Below are positions 34,356 to 44,373 of a stretch of 64,000 bases of DNA, in pieces (position 1 is the stretch's first letter; each line of letters opens with the position of its first letter). The position numbers were made by a program, and so were the translations under genes. The notes under the pieces were generated by a model. The model saw nothing but the letters and a program-made list of their open reading frames with translations. It was not told the DNA's origin and ran no database searches. Origin of the DNA: Virgibacillus halodenitrificans JCM 12304 (GTDB lineage Bacteria > Bacillota > Bacilli > Bacillales > Amphibacillaceae); assembly GCF_001310895.1 (NCBI RefSeq), contig NZ_BAZS01000008.1, positions 49,814-113,813 of the forward strand, in the 5' to 3' direction.

Positions 34356-34376
34356 GCCTCTTCACTCATAATGATT

Positions 34377-34417
34377 AAAAAAGCCAGCCGTGAAAAAATA
34401 TCACAGCTGGCTTTTTG
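34377..34417 (+). terminator. Terminator of the PBP gene
   Basis: AGCCAGC-GTGA and TCAC-GCTGGCT with one unpaired base on each side form a strong stem with T5 after it, 22 bp behind the stop codon. Confidence 0.92.
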
Positions 34418-34465
34418 TTAGTTCAATAACACATGTGTCTAAATTAGTAACTACGGATTATATAT

Positions 34466-34620
34466 AAACTCCGACGTAACTTGGTTGTTTGTAAATGGTC
34501 CCGGCGGATTATTTCGCTCTCCTGACGATTAATTTTCTCTCCGGCGGATTGCTTCGTTCTGCAGCTGATTAACTCATTCTCCGGCAGATTATCTCGCTCT
34601 TCTGCTGATAGTCCCCGCTC
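34466..34620. repeat. Repeat family end motif followed by six 20-bp tandem units (copy 5)
   Basis: AAACTCCGACGTAA (34466-34479) matches the terminal repeat of the element at 20075 in 13 of 14 bases. From 34501 to 34620 the sequence has an exact 20-base period. Examples are CCGGCGGATTATTTCGCTCT, CCGGCGGATTGCTTCGTTCT and CCGGCAGATTATCTCGCTCT, interleaved with more diverged units. This and a TATAAT -10 at 34776 are all I see in the 478-bp gap between the PBP gene and acuA. Confidence 0.82.
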
Positions 34621-34833
34621 TACTTCGCATTTCCCTCCAACTACGCAAAATTTTTAACGATAAATCATATTTTGGCCTAAAAAATTATCAAGCTTCTAAT
34701 AATGAATCTGCTTATCATATGTGAGATAATTTCAACAAATTCCATAAATAACTAAAATTATATAGCTTTATCTAGTATAATGAACATAAGCGTACAGTAA
34801 TCTAAACATTATTTTAAACAGGTGGTGAAATGA

Positions 34834-35487
34834 TTGGAGCACACGAAAAACTATCATTCCCTAACTAAGCACACAGCAGACGAAACAATTACCATTGAAG
34901 GTCCTTTATCCTCGGGTGAATTAAAAAAATACCAATTTCATGAACATTTAACCGCATTCCGTCCAGCACCTAAACAGTTTGAAGCTATCCAAAGTATAGC
35001 TGATTTCCCGGAAGGACGCCTTATCATTGCACGTACAGAAGACACGATAGTTGGATATGTAACCTATTTACATCCAGATCCTCTGGAAAGATGGTCTGAG
35101 TTTAAAATGGAAGAACTCATTGAATTGGGAGCTATAGAAGTTATCCCTGCCTACCGGGGGGCGAAAATTGCATCCAATTTATTAAAGGTCTCCATGTTAG
35201 ATGAATATATGGAGAATTATATCGTTATCTCTACAGAGTATTACTGGCATTGGGATCTTGACAGAACCCGGCTAAGTATTTGGGATTATCGGAAAGTAAT
35301 GGAAAAGATGATGGCTGCTGGAGGTCTTGTACCAGCCCCCACAGACGATCCTGAAATAATATCCCATCCGGCAAATTGTCTAATGGTGCGCATTGGCAAA
35401 AATGTATCCCAGGCCTCTGTAGAAAGATTCGATACCTTGCGTTTTTTGAAAAGACATCAATATCGTAATATGAGGGAGGGGTTATAA
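34834..35487 (+). CDS. acuA: AcuA, GNAT protein acetyltransferase
   Basis: AcuA acetylates the active-site lysine of acetyl-CoA synthetase AcsA and switches it off. The 217-residue GNAT protein starts with TTG behind AGGTGG. The nearby ATG is out of frame. The acetyl-CoA loop region is in EVIPAYRGAKIASNLLKVSM. The C-terminal half (EYYWHWDL, NCLMVRIGKNV) matches AcuA proteins. It is the first gene of acuABC. The usual neighbour acsA is not in the window, so the substrate must be encoded elsewhere. Confidence 0.93.
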   Translation: MEHTKNYHSLTKHTADETITIEGPLSSGELKKYQFHEHLTAFRPAPKQFEAIQSIADFPEGRLIIARTEDTIVGYVTYLHPDPLERWSEFKMEELIELGAIEVIPAYRGAKIASNLLKVSMLDEYMENYIVISTEYYWHWDLDRTRLSIWDYRKVMEKMMAAGGLVPAPTDDPEIISHPANCLMVRIGKNVSQASVERFDTLRFLKRHQYRNMREGL

Positions 35488-36141
35488 GTGCTAGTTGAAG
35501 AAATAATGAAAACATCCGTGGTTACTTTGCCGCCAACTGCTACCATTGCTGAAGCTTTACAATTATTGCAAAAGCATAGAATCAGACATATCCCCATTGT
35601 GAATGAAGAATATCAAGTTATTGGAATCGTCTCCGATCGGGACGTTCGCGATGCTAGTCCTTCGGTATTTGATACAAATTCAATATCAGAGGAACTTGAA
35701 AATGAAATCCAAACAATTATGAGCACACCCGTTATAACAATACATCCTCTGGATTTCGTAGAGGAAATTGCGCGCGTTTTTTATGATGAAGAATTTGCAG
35801 CACTTCCAGTGGTAAGAGACAACAATAAACTTGTTGGGATAGTAACTGAAAAAGATATGCTTCATACATTAATTCAATTAACAGGTACACACACACAAGG
35901 TTCCCATATTGAAGTAAAAGTACCCCATCGTCCCGGCATATTACCTGAGGTTACCGCAGTTTTTGGAAAAAGAAAAACCAATATAATTTCTGTCCTGGTG
36001 TACCCTTTTAAAAATGATCCAAATTATAAGATACTAGTTTTCCGTATTCAAACTATGAATCCGCTACCAATTATAAATGATCTCCGCACTGCAGGCTTTG
36101 AGTTAATGTGGCCAAATAATGTACCGGAGCCAAAGCTATGA
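35488..36141 (+). CDS. acuB: AcuB, CBS-pair and ACT domain protein
   Basis: The 217-residue protein has two CBS domains (IMKTSVVTLPPTATIAEALQ and IMSTPVITIHPLDFVEEIAR). A C-terminal ACT-like domain (IEVKVPHRPGILPEVTAVFG) follows. It starts with GTG immediately after the acuA stop, with GGGAGGGG upstream. Its function in acetoin/acetate metabolism is unclear, and adenylate sensing through the CBS pair is plausible. It overlaps acuC by four bases. Confidence 0.95.
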   Translation: MLVEEIMKTSVVTLPPTATIAEALQLLQKHRIRHIPIVNEEYQVIGIVSDRDVRDASPSVFDTNSISEELENEIQTIMSTPVITIHPLDFVEEIARVFYDEEFAALPVVRDNNKLVGIVTEKDMLHTLIQLTGTHTQGSHIEVKVPHRPGILPEVTAVFGKRKTNIISVLVYPFKNDPNYKILVFRIQTMNPLPIINDLRTAGFELMWPNNVPEPKL

Positions 36142-37295
36142 CGTGCAAGTCAGCTTTTGTATTCGCTAAAGAATTCCTGAACTATCATTTTAATGAAGAT
36201 CATCCATTCAATCAAAAACGAGTTCTCATGGCAAAAGAATTACTTGATGAAATGGATTATTTAAGTGAATCCCAGATTATTCCTCCACGTATGGCCACAG
36301 AGGAAGAATTAGCATTATTTCACGATCCTGTCTATATTGATGCAGTAAAAAAAGCAGGTAATGGTAAACTTGCATCAGAAGATGGATTTGAGTACGGATT
36401 GGGAACAGAAGATACACCTATTTTCCCTGGTATGCATGATGCGTCAAGTTATTTAGTAGGCGGGACATTAACGGCAGTAGATGAAGTTTTAACTGGAAAA
36501 AGCCAACATGCCCTTAACCTAGGTGGTGGACTTCATCATGGATTTAAAAGAAAAGCAGCAGGATTTTGCATTTACAATGACAGTGCTGTAGCAATAAAGT
36601 ACATTAGAGAGAAATACAACTTAAAGGTGCTCTATATCGATACAGACGCACATCATGGTGACGGTGTTCAATGGGCTTTTTATGATGATCCTAATGTTTG
36701 CACGTTCTCTATACATGAAACCGGCAGATATTTGTTTCCTGGAACAGGTAATGTAAATGAGAGGGGTATAAAAGAAGGGCATGGTTATTCATTCAATCTG
36801 CCAATAGACGCATTCACCGAAGATGATTCCTTCCTCCAAGTTTATGAAACTGCTTTAAGGGAAATTACGGATTTCTTTCAGCCAGATGTTATTGTCTCTC
36901 AAAATGGAGCTGATGCGCATTGTCTTGATCCTTTGACACATTTATGTGCTACAATGAAAATTTATGAACAAATTCCATTGTTGGCACATGAGTTAGCACA
37001 TCAATACTGTGATGGAAAATGGATTGCAGTTGGCGGTGGAGGCTACGATATTTGGCGTGTCGTACCACGGGCTTGGTCTCAAGTTTGGAATGTGATGGCT
37101 ACAGGTAAACCAGCAACCGGTATGCTTCCTGCTACTTGGTTATCTCGATGGCAGCAACAATCTCCGGTTAATCTGCCTTCATATTGGCATGATCCAGATG
37201 ATATAGTACCAAATATTCCACGAAAAACAGAGATCACTGAAAAAAATGCTAAACTATTAGAAAGTCTGTTAAAATACACGAAAAAAAGGACCTAA
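36138..37295 (+). CDS. acuC: AcuC, histone-deacetylase-family lysine deacetylase
   Basis: AcuC removes the acetyl group added by AcuA from AcsA. It has 385 residues, the usual length. The zinc enzyme motifs are intact: GGGLHHGFKRKAAGFC, then the metal site DTDAHHGDG, and SQNGADAH with a catalytic-region GGGGYD. It overlaps acuB (ATGA), so acuABC is one translationally coupled operon. The 237 bp behind it hold no recognisable gene before the motS terminator. Confidence 0.97.
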   Translation: MTCKSAFVFAKEFLNYHFNEDHPFNQKRVLMAKELLDEMDYLSESQIIPPRMATEEELALFHDPVYIDAVKKAGNGKLASEDGFEYGLGTEDTPIFPGMHDASSYLVGGTLTAVDEVLTGKSQHALNLGGGLHHGFKRKAAGFCIYNDSAVAIKYIREKYNLKVLYIDTDAHHGDGVQWAFYDDPNVCTFSIHETGRYLFPGTGNVNERGIKEGHGYSFNLPIDAFTEDDSFLQVYETALREITDFFQPDVIVSQNGADAHCLDPLTHLCATMKIYEQIPLLAHELAHQYCDGKWIAVGGGGYDIWRVVPRAWSQVWNVMATGKPATGMLPATWLSRWQQQSPVNLPSYWHDPDDIVPNIPRKTEITEKNAKLLESLLKYTKKRT

Positions 37296-37509
37296 GAATA
37301 CAGTTTTCTTAAAATAAGATAGACTGCTAAACTAGCCACCCTATGGGGCTGCGTTTACTCGCCCCACTGTCATGCAGGCTTCCCTTTACATTTAAGAAAG
37401 AAACCAAAATGGCGGTCTTTGTCTTGGAAGGTTTTTGATGAAGCGGCTAGAAGCATGCTCGCCTCCTGGTAATAAATACGTAGGGAGAATCTTATACTTC
37501 GATTTTTCT

Positions 37510-37559
37510 ACAATAAAAGAAGGAGATAACTTTTAAGAGTTATCTCCTTCTTTTATTGT
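37510..37559. terminator. 22-bp perfect-stem bidirectional terminator overlapping the 3' end of motS
   Basis: The arms at 37510-37531 and 37538-37559 (ACAATAAAAGAAGGAGATAA at the 5' end) are exact inverted repeats around a six-base loop. The last motS codons lie in the right arm, so the hairpin is partly coding. Confidence 0.93.
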
Positions 37560-38321
37560 AGCTTCCTCATCTAGAATTACTATCTCGACTCTTCTATTCT
37601 TTTTCCAATTAACCGAAGAAGTATTTGGCACTAAAGGCCTGGTATCTGCATAACCAACAGAAGAAAAACGGGATTCATCGAATTGATTCTTATCAATAAG
37701 ATATCTTATTACACTACTTGCACGTGCCCCTGAGAGTTCCCAGTTAGAGGGATAGCGATAATTTGAAATTGGCCTGCTGTCCGTGTGACCTTCTACTTTC
37801 ACCTGATTGGGCATCTTTTTTAACAATGAACCTATCTTATTAAGGAACGGTTTACCGCCATCGATGATATTAGCTTCTCCGGAATCAAAAAGAATTTTCT
37901 CCTGCAATACTAAAACAACGCCTCTTTCAGTTCTATTAGCAGAAATCACATTATTTAATTCATTTTTATCTAGATATTTCTCTATTTCATCCATTAGTCC
38001 ATTTAGTGACTCAGTTTCCGACATCTCTAACTGTTCCTCTTCTATTTCTGTTGGAGCCTCAAACTCATTCGAGTCTTTACCTGTTTCTTTTTCACTGGAG
38101 CTTTGTGTTGGATTCTCCATTGGTACTGGTGATGGATAAAAATCAAATATCATGCGATTTCGAAAGGATTCAGATATCGCATCAAACTTTACCAAATCAA
38201 TTTGTGACATGGAAAACAATAAAATAAAAAATACTAAAATCAGTGTAACCATGTCTGAATATGTAACCATCCACTTTGGCGCACCATTATTTTGCCTTTT
38301 TTTGATTCCCCTACGCTTCAT
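37533..38321 (-). CDS. motS: MotS (YtxE), sodium-type flagellar stator subunit
   Basis: MotS anchors the stator to peptidoglycan. It has 262 residues. One N-terminal helix carries the ion-binding Asp in TYSDMVTLILVFFILLFSMS, the signature shared with B. subtilis MotS. An acidic linker and an OmpA-like domain (KVEGHTDSRPISNYRYPSNW) follow. It overlaps motP by 11 bp. The family suggests sodium rather than proton use. It lies downstream of ccpA-motP, as in B. subtilis. Confidence 0.94.
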   Translation of the reverse strand: MKRRGIKKRQNNGAPKWMVTYSDMVTLILVFFILLFSMSQIDLVKFDAISESFRNRMIFDFYPSPVPMENPTQSSSEKETGKDSNEFEAPTEIEEEQLEMSETESLNGLMDEIEKYLDKNELNNVISANRTERGVVLVLQEKILFDSGEANIIDGGKPFLNKIGSLLKKMPNQVKVEGHTDSRPISNYRYPSNWELSGARASSVIRYLIDKNQFDESRFSSVGYADTRPLVPNTSSVNWKKNRRVEIVILDEEATIKEGDNS

Positions 38322-39135
38322 TAATTTTTTCCCCCACGAAGCCAGCGTCCTCTTGTTCTTCTTGTTTGTCTTTTACATCGTTGGGGAGAAATGCACTAAG
38401 CTTCTCTTCTAAAATACGCGGGTTTTGGCCGGATTGAACACCAATAACACCTTCAATAATAATTTGTTTAATAAAAACTTCTTCTTCCGTTTTCGTTTCC
38501 AACTTACTTGCCATGGGTACAAATACTAAATTTGCAAGCACCGTACCATACAATGTTGTTAGCAATGCTACAGCCATGCTTGGTCCTAAGGCTGTGGGGT
38601 CCTGAAGGTTATTTAACATGAGCACAAGCCCCACTAATGTACCAATCATCCCCCAGGCTGGTGCATACTCACCCGCCTTTTCAACAAGTGTTCTTCCTCT
38701 ATAATGTCTATCTTCCATTGCAGTTATCTCTGCATTCATAATATCCTTGATTACCTCGGGTTCAATGCCATCAACAGCAAGTAAGATTCCTTTACGAATA
38801 AAAGGATCTTCCACCTCTTCTAATTCGTTCTCGAGTGCGAGAAGCCCTTCTCTTCTGGCTCGCTCAGACAATCGGATAAACAAACTAATAAGCTCAGGTA
38901 ATTTTAGATCGTTTTTATGGAATGCTTCACTAATTATTTTGTTAGTCAGCTTTATTTGTTCCATTTTAAAATTAATTAACATAGAAGCAATTAAACCACC
39001 AATCACAATAAAGATTGATGATATGTCTAGAAAAAGAGAGGCGCCTGAGGTACCTCCCTTGGACATTATTGCTAGCATGATCATAATAAAACCTAACGTT
39101 ATGCCGATCGGAGTCAATATATCTCGTTTTCTCAT
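38311..39135 (-). CDS. motP: MotP (YtxD), sodium-type flagellar stator subunit
   Basis: MotP forms the ion channel with MotS and contacts the rotor. I start it at ATG 39135 (274 residues), with GGGGAG eight bases upstream, rather than at an earlier TTG. It has four membrane helices. The conserved GEYAPAWGMIGTLVGLVLML and the rotor-facing cytoplasmic loop rich in Arg and Glu (IRLSERARREGLLALENELE) are present. It follows ccpA by 57 bp and may be cotranscribed with it. Confidence 0.94.
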   Translation of the reverse strand: MRKRDILTPIGITLGFIMIMLAIMSKGGTSGASLFLDISSIFIVIGGLIASMLINFKMEQIKLTNKIISEAFHKNDLKLPELISLFIRLSERARREGLLALENELEEVEDPFIRKGILLAVDGIEPEVIKDIMNAEITAMEDRHYRGRTLVEKAGEYAPAWGMIGTLVGLVLMLNNLQDPTALGPSMAVALLTTLYGTVLANLVFVPMASKLETKTEEEVFIKQIIIEGVIGVQSGQNPRILEEKLSAFLPNDVKDKQEEQEDAGFVGEKINEA

Positions 39136-39191
39136 ATTTTCTCTCCCCAAACCGTGTAGAATTGATTCTAATTCTTATATCGGCATAAGTT

Positions 39192-40187
39192 CTATTTTGT
39201 TGAATTTCTTTTTTCAATTCGATGAGGTAAAACTACCTTTTGATCTGTAACCTCTTCCTTATTCATAAACTTCGTTAACAATCGCATAGCGACTGCGCCA
39301 ATATCATACATTGGTTGAACAATGGTTGAAAGTGTAGGACGTACCATTGTAGCAAGTCTTGTGTTATCAAATCCGAATACTTCAATATCTTCCGGAACCT
39401 TGTAGCCTTTATCCTGGGCACCATGTATAACTCCTAATGCCATTTCATCTGAAGCAACAAAAACAGCAGTTGGCTTTTCTTCTAACTGCAGTAAGTGATT
39501 AATCGCTTCTATTCCAGAGTCATAAGAATAATCTCCTTTAACTATTCTTTCCTCATCTATCTTAGTTCCGGATTCGTCGATTGCACGTCGGTATCCATTA
39601 TATTTCAAAAGGCTAATATGAGTATCTTCCTGTCCCGATACAAAAGCAGGCTGCTTATTACCCTGTTCTATTAGAAATTTGGTTGCTTCATAGGCTGCTT
39701 CTTCATAATCTATATTTACGGATGGTATGTCTTCATTTTCATCGTAAGTAGCAGCAAGTACCACAGGAACTGAAGATGTTTTAAATTGCTGCACATGTTC
39801 TTCTGTAATGTCTCCACCCATAAAAATAATGCCATCTACTTGTTTTTCCAGCATTGTATTTATTAATTGAAGCTCTTTATCCTTATTTTGGTCAGAGTTG
39901 CTTAGTATAATATTATATTTATACATTGTTGCGATATCTTCAATTCCTCTTGCTAACTCAGCAAAGAAGATACTTGAGATATCAGGAATAATTGCACCGA
40001 CGGTTGTCGTTTTTTTGCTCGCGAGCCCTCTTGCTACTGCATTAGGACGATAGCCTAATCTCTCAATAGTTGCTAATACTTTTTTTCTTGTTGTAGGCTT
40101 CACATTGGGGTTACCGTTAACTACACGGGAAACCGTTGCCATGGATACGTTTGCCTCTCTTGCTACATCATAAATTGTTATATTCAT
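39192..40187 (-). CDS. ccpA: CcpA, catabolite control protein A
   Basis: CcpA is the LacI-family global regulator of carbon catabolite repression, working with HPr-Ser46-P at cre sites. It has 331 residues. The DNA-binding head ([20 protein letters not shown]) and hinge ([19 protein letters not shown]) are typical of CcpA. The position between aroA and motP matches B. subtilis. It has a strong AGGAGG site. Confidence 0.97.
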   Translation of the reverse strand: MNITIYDVAREANVSMATVSRVVNGNPNVKPTTRKKVLATIERLGYRPNAVARGLASKKTTTVGAIIPDISSIFFAELARGIEDIATMYKYNIILSNSDQNKDKELQLINTMLEKQVDGIIFMGGDITEEHVQQFKTSSVPVVLAATYDENEDIPSVNIDYEEAAYEATKFLIEQGNKQPAFVSGQEDTHISLLKYNGYRRAIDESGTKIDEERIVKGDYSYDSGIEAINHLLQLEEKPTAVFVASDEMALGVIHGAQDKGYKVPEDIEVFGFDNTRLATMVRPTLSTIVQPMYDIGAVAMRLLTKFMNKEEVTDQKVVLPHRIEKRNSTK

Positions 40188-40263
40188 TCTTACTCTACCT
40201 CCTAGTTAACATGACAAATCGTCCTCTATTTTCTTTATCATACTCTACTCCGAAAAAAAATAC

Positions 40264-40308
40264 AAAAATTTAAAGGCTAATTCAACTAGGTTGAACAGCC
40301 TTTAAATA
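40264..40308 (-). terminator. Terminator of aroA
   Basis: TTTAAAGGCT with TTCAA, and TTGAA with AGCCTTTAAA, give a stem of about 15 bp that ends in TTTTTG on the minus strand. Confidence 0.88.
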
Positions 40309-40341
40309 GAAAAGTAGCATTAAATGTTGAATCTGAGAAGA

Positions 40342-41430
40342 TTAATTTTTTTCTCCAACCAATTTAATTCGTTGATCCATTTCTTTTAATTCTTCAATAA
40401 AATGATCAAACATTGGTATGTCCATCTGTTGAGCAGAATCAGATAATGCAACAGCTGGATCTGGGTGAACCTCTGCCATTACTCCATCTGCGCCAATTGC
40501 AAGTGCGGCTTTAGCAGTTGGTAGTAGTAAATCTCTTCTTCCTGTTGAATGCGTTACGTCTACCATGACCGGTAAATGGGTTTCTTGCTTTAGAATTGGA
40601 ACCGCCGAGATATCCAATGTATTTCTAGTCGCCTTCTCATATGTACGTATGCCACGTTCACAAAGAATGATATTTCCATTTCCTCTTGAATTAATGTATT
40701 CAGCTGCATTAATAAATTCAGAAATAGTAGCAGAAAGCCCCCGTTTTAATAATACAGGTTTATTCACGTCTCCTGCAGCTTTCAATAATTCAAAGTTTTG
40801 CATATTTCTAGCTCCAATTTGGATTACGTCAACATAATCAAGAGCTTCTTCAATATGAGCAGGGTTAACAATTTCACTTACAACAGCCAGTCCATGTTTA
40901 TCTGCAGCACGCTTTAGAATTTGCAGCCCTTCAATCCCTAACCCTTGGAAGTCATATGGTGATGTTCTAGGTTTGAATGCGCCCCCACGTAATAATTTAA
41001 TCCCTTTGCTTTTCACAGCGGCAGCTACCTTTTCAACCTGTTCATAGCTTTCTACTGCACAAGGCCCTATAACGTAATGAGTATTGCCATCCCCAATTTT
41101 AGCTCCTTTAATATCAATGATAGTATCTTCCGGCTTCTTTTTACGGGAAACAAGCAAAGCTTTTCGATGATCATCTTCCTGCAGCTCTAAACTTGCTTTG
41201 AATATTTCTTTAAAAATATGTTCAATTGTTGCTTTTTCAAATGGTCCATCATTTTGTGAAGTGATTTGATCAAGCATATCTCTTTCCCTTACTGGATCAA
41301 AACGCTTCATACTTTGCTTTGTTTTGATTTGGCCAATATCCTGTACAAGTAATGCTCGCTGGTTAATTAGCTTCAAAATCTCTAAGTTCACATCATCCAA
41401 TTGTTCTCTCAACTGCTCTAAATCTTTCAT
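40342..41430 (-). CDS. aroA: Chorismate mutase / DAHP synthase fusion
   Basis: This is the first enzyme of the shikimate pathway, with a regulatory chorismate-mutase domain in front. It has 362 residues, the B. subtilis AroA form. Residues 1-85 are AroQ-like ([20 protein letters not shown]). The DAHP synthase of the KDO8P-like subfamily follows ([40 protein letters not shown]). It is the gene upstream of ccpA, separated by a terminator. Confidence 0.97.
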   Translation of the reverse strand: MKDLEQLREQLDDVNLEILKLINQRALLVQDIGQIKTKQSMKRFDPVRERDMLDQITSQNDGPFEKATIEHIFKEIFKASLELQEDDHRKALLVSRKKKPEDTIIDIKGAKIGDGNTHYVIGPCAVESYEQVEKVAAAVKSKGIKLLRGGAFKPRTSPYDFQGLGIEGLQILKRAADKHGLAVVSEIVNPAHIEEALDYVDVIQIGARNMQNFELLKAAGDVNKPVLLKRGLSATISEFINAAEYINSRGNGNIILCERGIRTYEKATRNTLDISAVPILKQETHLPVMVDVTHSTGRRDLLLPTAKAALAIGADGVMAEVHPDPAVALSDSAQQMDIPMFDHFIEELKEMDQRIKLVGEKN

Positions 41431-41779
41431 CTAATCTTCCTCCTCTTACGTATTTGATCACAATTTTTTAATAATTAGAGACAATTATAGCTAAAATACT
41501 TCTCATTGTCGATGGGAAATTTTTATTTAAGCAAAATTTTTTTGTTATTTATCTTTCTCGAGCCTTTACTTCCTTTATTTATATCAAAAGCGTAAGTAAC
41601 TTAGCCAGCTTCGACAGGCTTTAATAGAGCCTTCTATTTAATTTTTATCTCAATGGAATGCAGCTAAAGTAAAAGTAGCTTAAAAAGCTAGTTCATTAAT
41701 AGAAATTACCGCCAACCACAAAGTACTATGGTTAACAATGAAAAAAGACTGCTCTACAAGAGAACAGTCATTTTCTGGA
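41431..41779. other. Intergenic region aroA-ytxH
   Basis: No gene is supported in these 349 bp. The right end holds the ytxH terminator (41740-41770). Short partial symmetries such as ACCACAAAGTACTATGGT are present but not convincing. The aroA promoter is expected here, but I find no clear -35/-10 pair. Confidence 0.6.
41740..41770 (-). terminator. Terminator of the ytxG-ytxH unit
   Basis: On the minus strand GACTG-TCT and AGA-CAGTC, with single unpaired bases, form a stem followed by T6, 10 bp behind the ytxH stop codon. Confidence 0.85.
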
Positions 41780-42211
41780 TTATTTTGTTTTCATTTCTTC
41801 TGCAGCTTCCTCGATTGCCTCAGCAACTTCTTCGGCAGCCTCTAATGCTTCATCTTCTTTAGTACGTTTATCCTGTAGCTTGCTTTGAACAGTCTTCGTT
41901 AATTCTTTAGTTTTATCAGAGGCATTTTTAGTTAACTGAGAAGTCGTGTCCATTGCTCTTCTCTTAAGCTCAGATCCGGTGGTATATGCCTTATCTTTCC
42001 AGTGGTAACCTTTTTCTTGGGCAGTGTCTTTAAACTCGGAAGCTTTTCCTTTCATTTGGTAGGCACCCTCATTAATATCACTTCTCAGATCTTTTCCGCT
42101 TTTAGGAGCAAATAATAAGGCAGCAAAAACTCCCACTATACCACCGATTAATGTGCCGATAATAAAATCTTTTGTGTTAATATTACTATTACTATTTTTT
42201 GTCTCTTCCAT
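41780..42211 (-). CDS. ytxH: YtxH domain general-stress protein
   Basis: The 143-residue protein has one N-terminal membrane helix (DFIIGTLIGGIVGVFAALLF) followed directly by the family signature APKSGKDLRSDI. A long amphipathic Lys/Glu/Ala helix with LEA-like or apolipoprotein-like repeats follows. In B. subtilis ytxGHJ is induced by general stress and SigH. Here ytxG lies 23 bp upstream, and no ytxJ is seen. Confidence 0.92.
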   Translation of the reverse strand: MEETKNSNSNINTKDFIIGTLIGGIVGVFAALLFAPKSGKDLRSDINEGAYQMKGKASEFKDTAQEKGYHWKDKAYTTGSELKRRAMDTTSQLTKNASDKTKELTKTVQSKLQDKRTKEDEALEAAEEVAEAIEEAAEEMKTK

Positions 42212-42234
42212 TCTAATTCCTCCTCTTAAACATT

Positions 42235-42645
42235 TTATTTATTTTTCTTTTTCCATAAGTCCATCATTGCAGAGCCCCATTTAATTGCTTGAGCAGCTTT
42301 TTCCGGATTTTCTTTTGATGTCCGTCTAATGCTTTCAGATAATTGTTTTAAGGAATCATTAAAATCCTTTACAGTATCACCAATACCTTTGGCTCCGTCA
42401 AATAAACCATTTAACTTACTTGACTTATAATTGACATCGTCTGCCAACTTATTTGTTTTGACAAGCAGTTCTGTTGTTTCACTAGTAACACCCTGCATTT
42501 GCTTTTCTAAATTAGTCATTGTTTCCGATACATTGTTAAGAGTTTCTTTTGTTGCTTTTAATGTGATAATAACATATACAACTAGTACTACGAACGCCAA
42601 TGCAGCAATAATTGCAGCTATGTATCCTAAAATTTCCATTTTCAT
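42235..42645 (-). CDS. ytxG: YtxG, DUF948 protein
   Basis: I start it at ATG 42645 (136 residues) because AAGGAG precedes it. The frame is open 81 bases further, but without a site. One membrane helix (LGYIAAIIAALAFVVLVVYV) is followed by a coiled coil typical of DUF948. It forms a unit with ytxH. Its function in general stress is unknown. Confidence 0.9.
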   Translation of the reverse strand: MKMEILGYIAAIIAALAFVVLVVYVIITLKATKETLNNVSETMTNLEKQMQGVTSETTELLVKTNKLADDVNYKSSKLNGLFDGAKGIGDTVKDFNDSLKQLSESIRRTSKENPEKAAQAIKWGSAMMDLWKKKNK

Positions 42646-42904
42646 GTTCACTCCTTGTCTTATGTTGGAATATGCTGTGTCAGAGGCTTTTTGTGTCGAA
42701 CCTGTTGTTAGTATACCAAAAAACAACCTTTTTTAATAATACCCTGCAAAGAAAATATCAAACCTTCTATTCTCCCATAAAAATTATCTTTCTATACATT
42801 ATTTCGACAACTATATCTAATTTCCTTCTAATGAGTTTGGTTTTGTTGAAATTCTATCAATTAGATATCCTCCTATATGATACGAATTTCATTGTGCCGA
42901 GCCA

Positions 42905-42941
42905 ATTAAAAAGAGAGTCTGCAACATGGCAGGCTCTCTAA
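42905..42941 (-). terminator. Terminator of murC
   Basis: AGAGAG-CTGC and GCAG-CTCTCT with one mismatch form an 11-position stem, followed on the minus strand by T5, seven bases behind the murC stop codon. Confidence 0.88.
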
Positions 42942-42947
42942 TTTGAG

Positions 42948-44249
42948 TTATTTTACCGGACTATTTTCTTCATATGCTGCCTGGAACTTCTGAATATCCC
43001 CAGCACCCATAAAAATAAGTACACTGTCATTAAATTCGGAAAGCACTTCGGTTTTTGATAATTCCAGTACCTTCCCATTTTGGATAAGTTTAAGTAGATC
43101 GTTAATAGTTAATTTACCAGTTTCTTCCCTCGCAGAACCAAAAATATCACACAAGTATACATGATCTGCCTCATTTAAGCTATCAGCAAATTCCTGTAAA
43201 AACGTTTTTGTTCTTGTAAAAGTATGTGGTTGAAAAATCGCCACAATTTCTTTATGAGGATATTTTTTTCTAGCCGAGTTAATCGTCGCAGTTATTTCTT
43301 TTGGATGATGTGCGTAATCATCAATAAGTATCTGGTTACCTCGTTTTTTCTCGGTAAATCTTCTCTTAACACCTTTAAACGTGCTTAAATTTTTAATGTG
43401 TTCTGCCTTAATCCCTTCATAATGACAAATAGCTATAACAGATAATGCATTTAACACGTTATGCTCGCCAAACATGGGGATTTGGAATGTATCGTAATAC
43501 GTATTTCTAACAAAAACGTCAAACTGAGTTCCTTCAGGAGTTTCCGTTATATTTTGAGCTTGGAAATCATTTGTAGCAGCAAAACCATAATAAACAACCG
43601 GAACTTTAGCATGGATTTGTTGTAGTTGGTCATCATCACCACAAGCGATTATCCCTTTTTTAACACGATCTGCCATTGACTGGAAGGCCTGAAAAACATC
43701 TTCAACACTTGTAAAATAATCAGGATGATCGAAATCAATATTCGTCATGATCGCATAATCCGGTTCATAACTCAAAAAGTGTCGGCGATATTCGCAAGCT
43801 TCGAAGACAAAATACTTACTGTCTACATGACCCTTACCTGTACCATCACCTATAAGGTAAGAGATAGGAAAGCTTTCATTAAGCACATGTGCAAGCAGGC
43901 CTGTTGTAGACGTTTTACCATGAGCTCCAGTTACTGCAATACTTGTATATTGTTTTAGCCATTCTCCTAAAAATTCATGATACCTATAAAACGTAACACC
44001 TTGTTTTTTAGCTTCTTGTATTTCAATATGATCATCAGAAAATGCATTACCTGCGATCACCGTGAAATTTTCTTTGATGTTGGTTTCTGAAAAAGGGTAA
44101 ATAGGAATATTTTTCTCTTCAAGTGCTTCCTGTGTAAAAAATTGCTTTTCTACATCTGACCCCTGCACAGTTTCTCCAGAATCATGGAGTATGTGGGCTA
44201 GTGCACTCATTCCAGTCCCCTTTATACCAATAAAATGGTAAGTTGTCAT
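42948..44249 (-). CDS. murC: UDP-N-acetylmuramate--L-alanine ligase
   Basis: MurC adds L-Ala to UDP-MurNAc. It has 433 residues. The N-terminal Rossmann [14 protein letters not shown], the ATP loop [14 protein letters not shown] and the [10 protein letters not shown] motif are intact. GGAGG precedes the ATG. The gene stands apart from the dcw cluster and downstream of sftA-type genes, as in B. subtilis (murC-ytpT). Confidence 0.97.
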   Translation of the reverse strand: MTTYHFIGIKGTGMSALAHILHDSGETVQGSDVEKQFFTQEALEEKNIPIYPFSETNIKENFTVIAGNAFSDDHIEIQEAKKQGVTFYRYHEFLGEWLKQYTSIAVTGAHGKTSTTGLLAHVLNESFPISYLIGDGTGKGHVDSKYFVFEACEYRRHFLSYEPDYAIMTNIDFDHPDYFTSVEDVFQAFQSMADRVKKGIIACGDDDQLQQIHAKVPVVYYGFAATNDFQAQNITETPEGTQFDVFVRNTYYDTFQIPMFGEHNVLNALSVIAICHYEGIKAEHIKNLSTFKGVKRRFTEKKRGNQILIDDYAHHPKEITATINSARKKYPHKEIVAIFQPHTFTRTKTFLQEFADSLNEADHVYLCDIFGSAREETGKLTINDLLKLIQNGKVLELSKTEVLSEFNDSVLIFMGAGDIQKFQAAYEENSPVK

Positions 44250-44373
44250 AAAAAAGAACCTCCAAATTGTACCTGAAAATCAAATTAATTATCCATATTT
44301 TCAATAGTAATTTTGTCAACTATCGTTTTATTATATCAAATAATGGATTGAAATAGAATAGGGGGTTTGTCTG

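Noticed and set aside
34770..34800. cre site upstream of acuA
   Set aside because: AAGCG is present near 34790 but the outer consensus positions on both sides do not match.
37296..37509. Possible gene remnant or repeat between acuC and motS
   Set aside because: The sequence is locally GC-richer (around 37340-37390), but no frame, inverted repeat or second copy in the window supports a feature.
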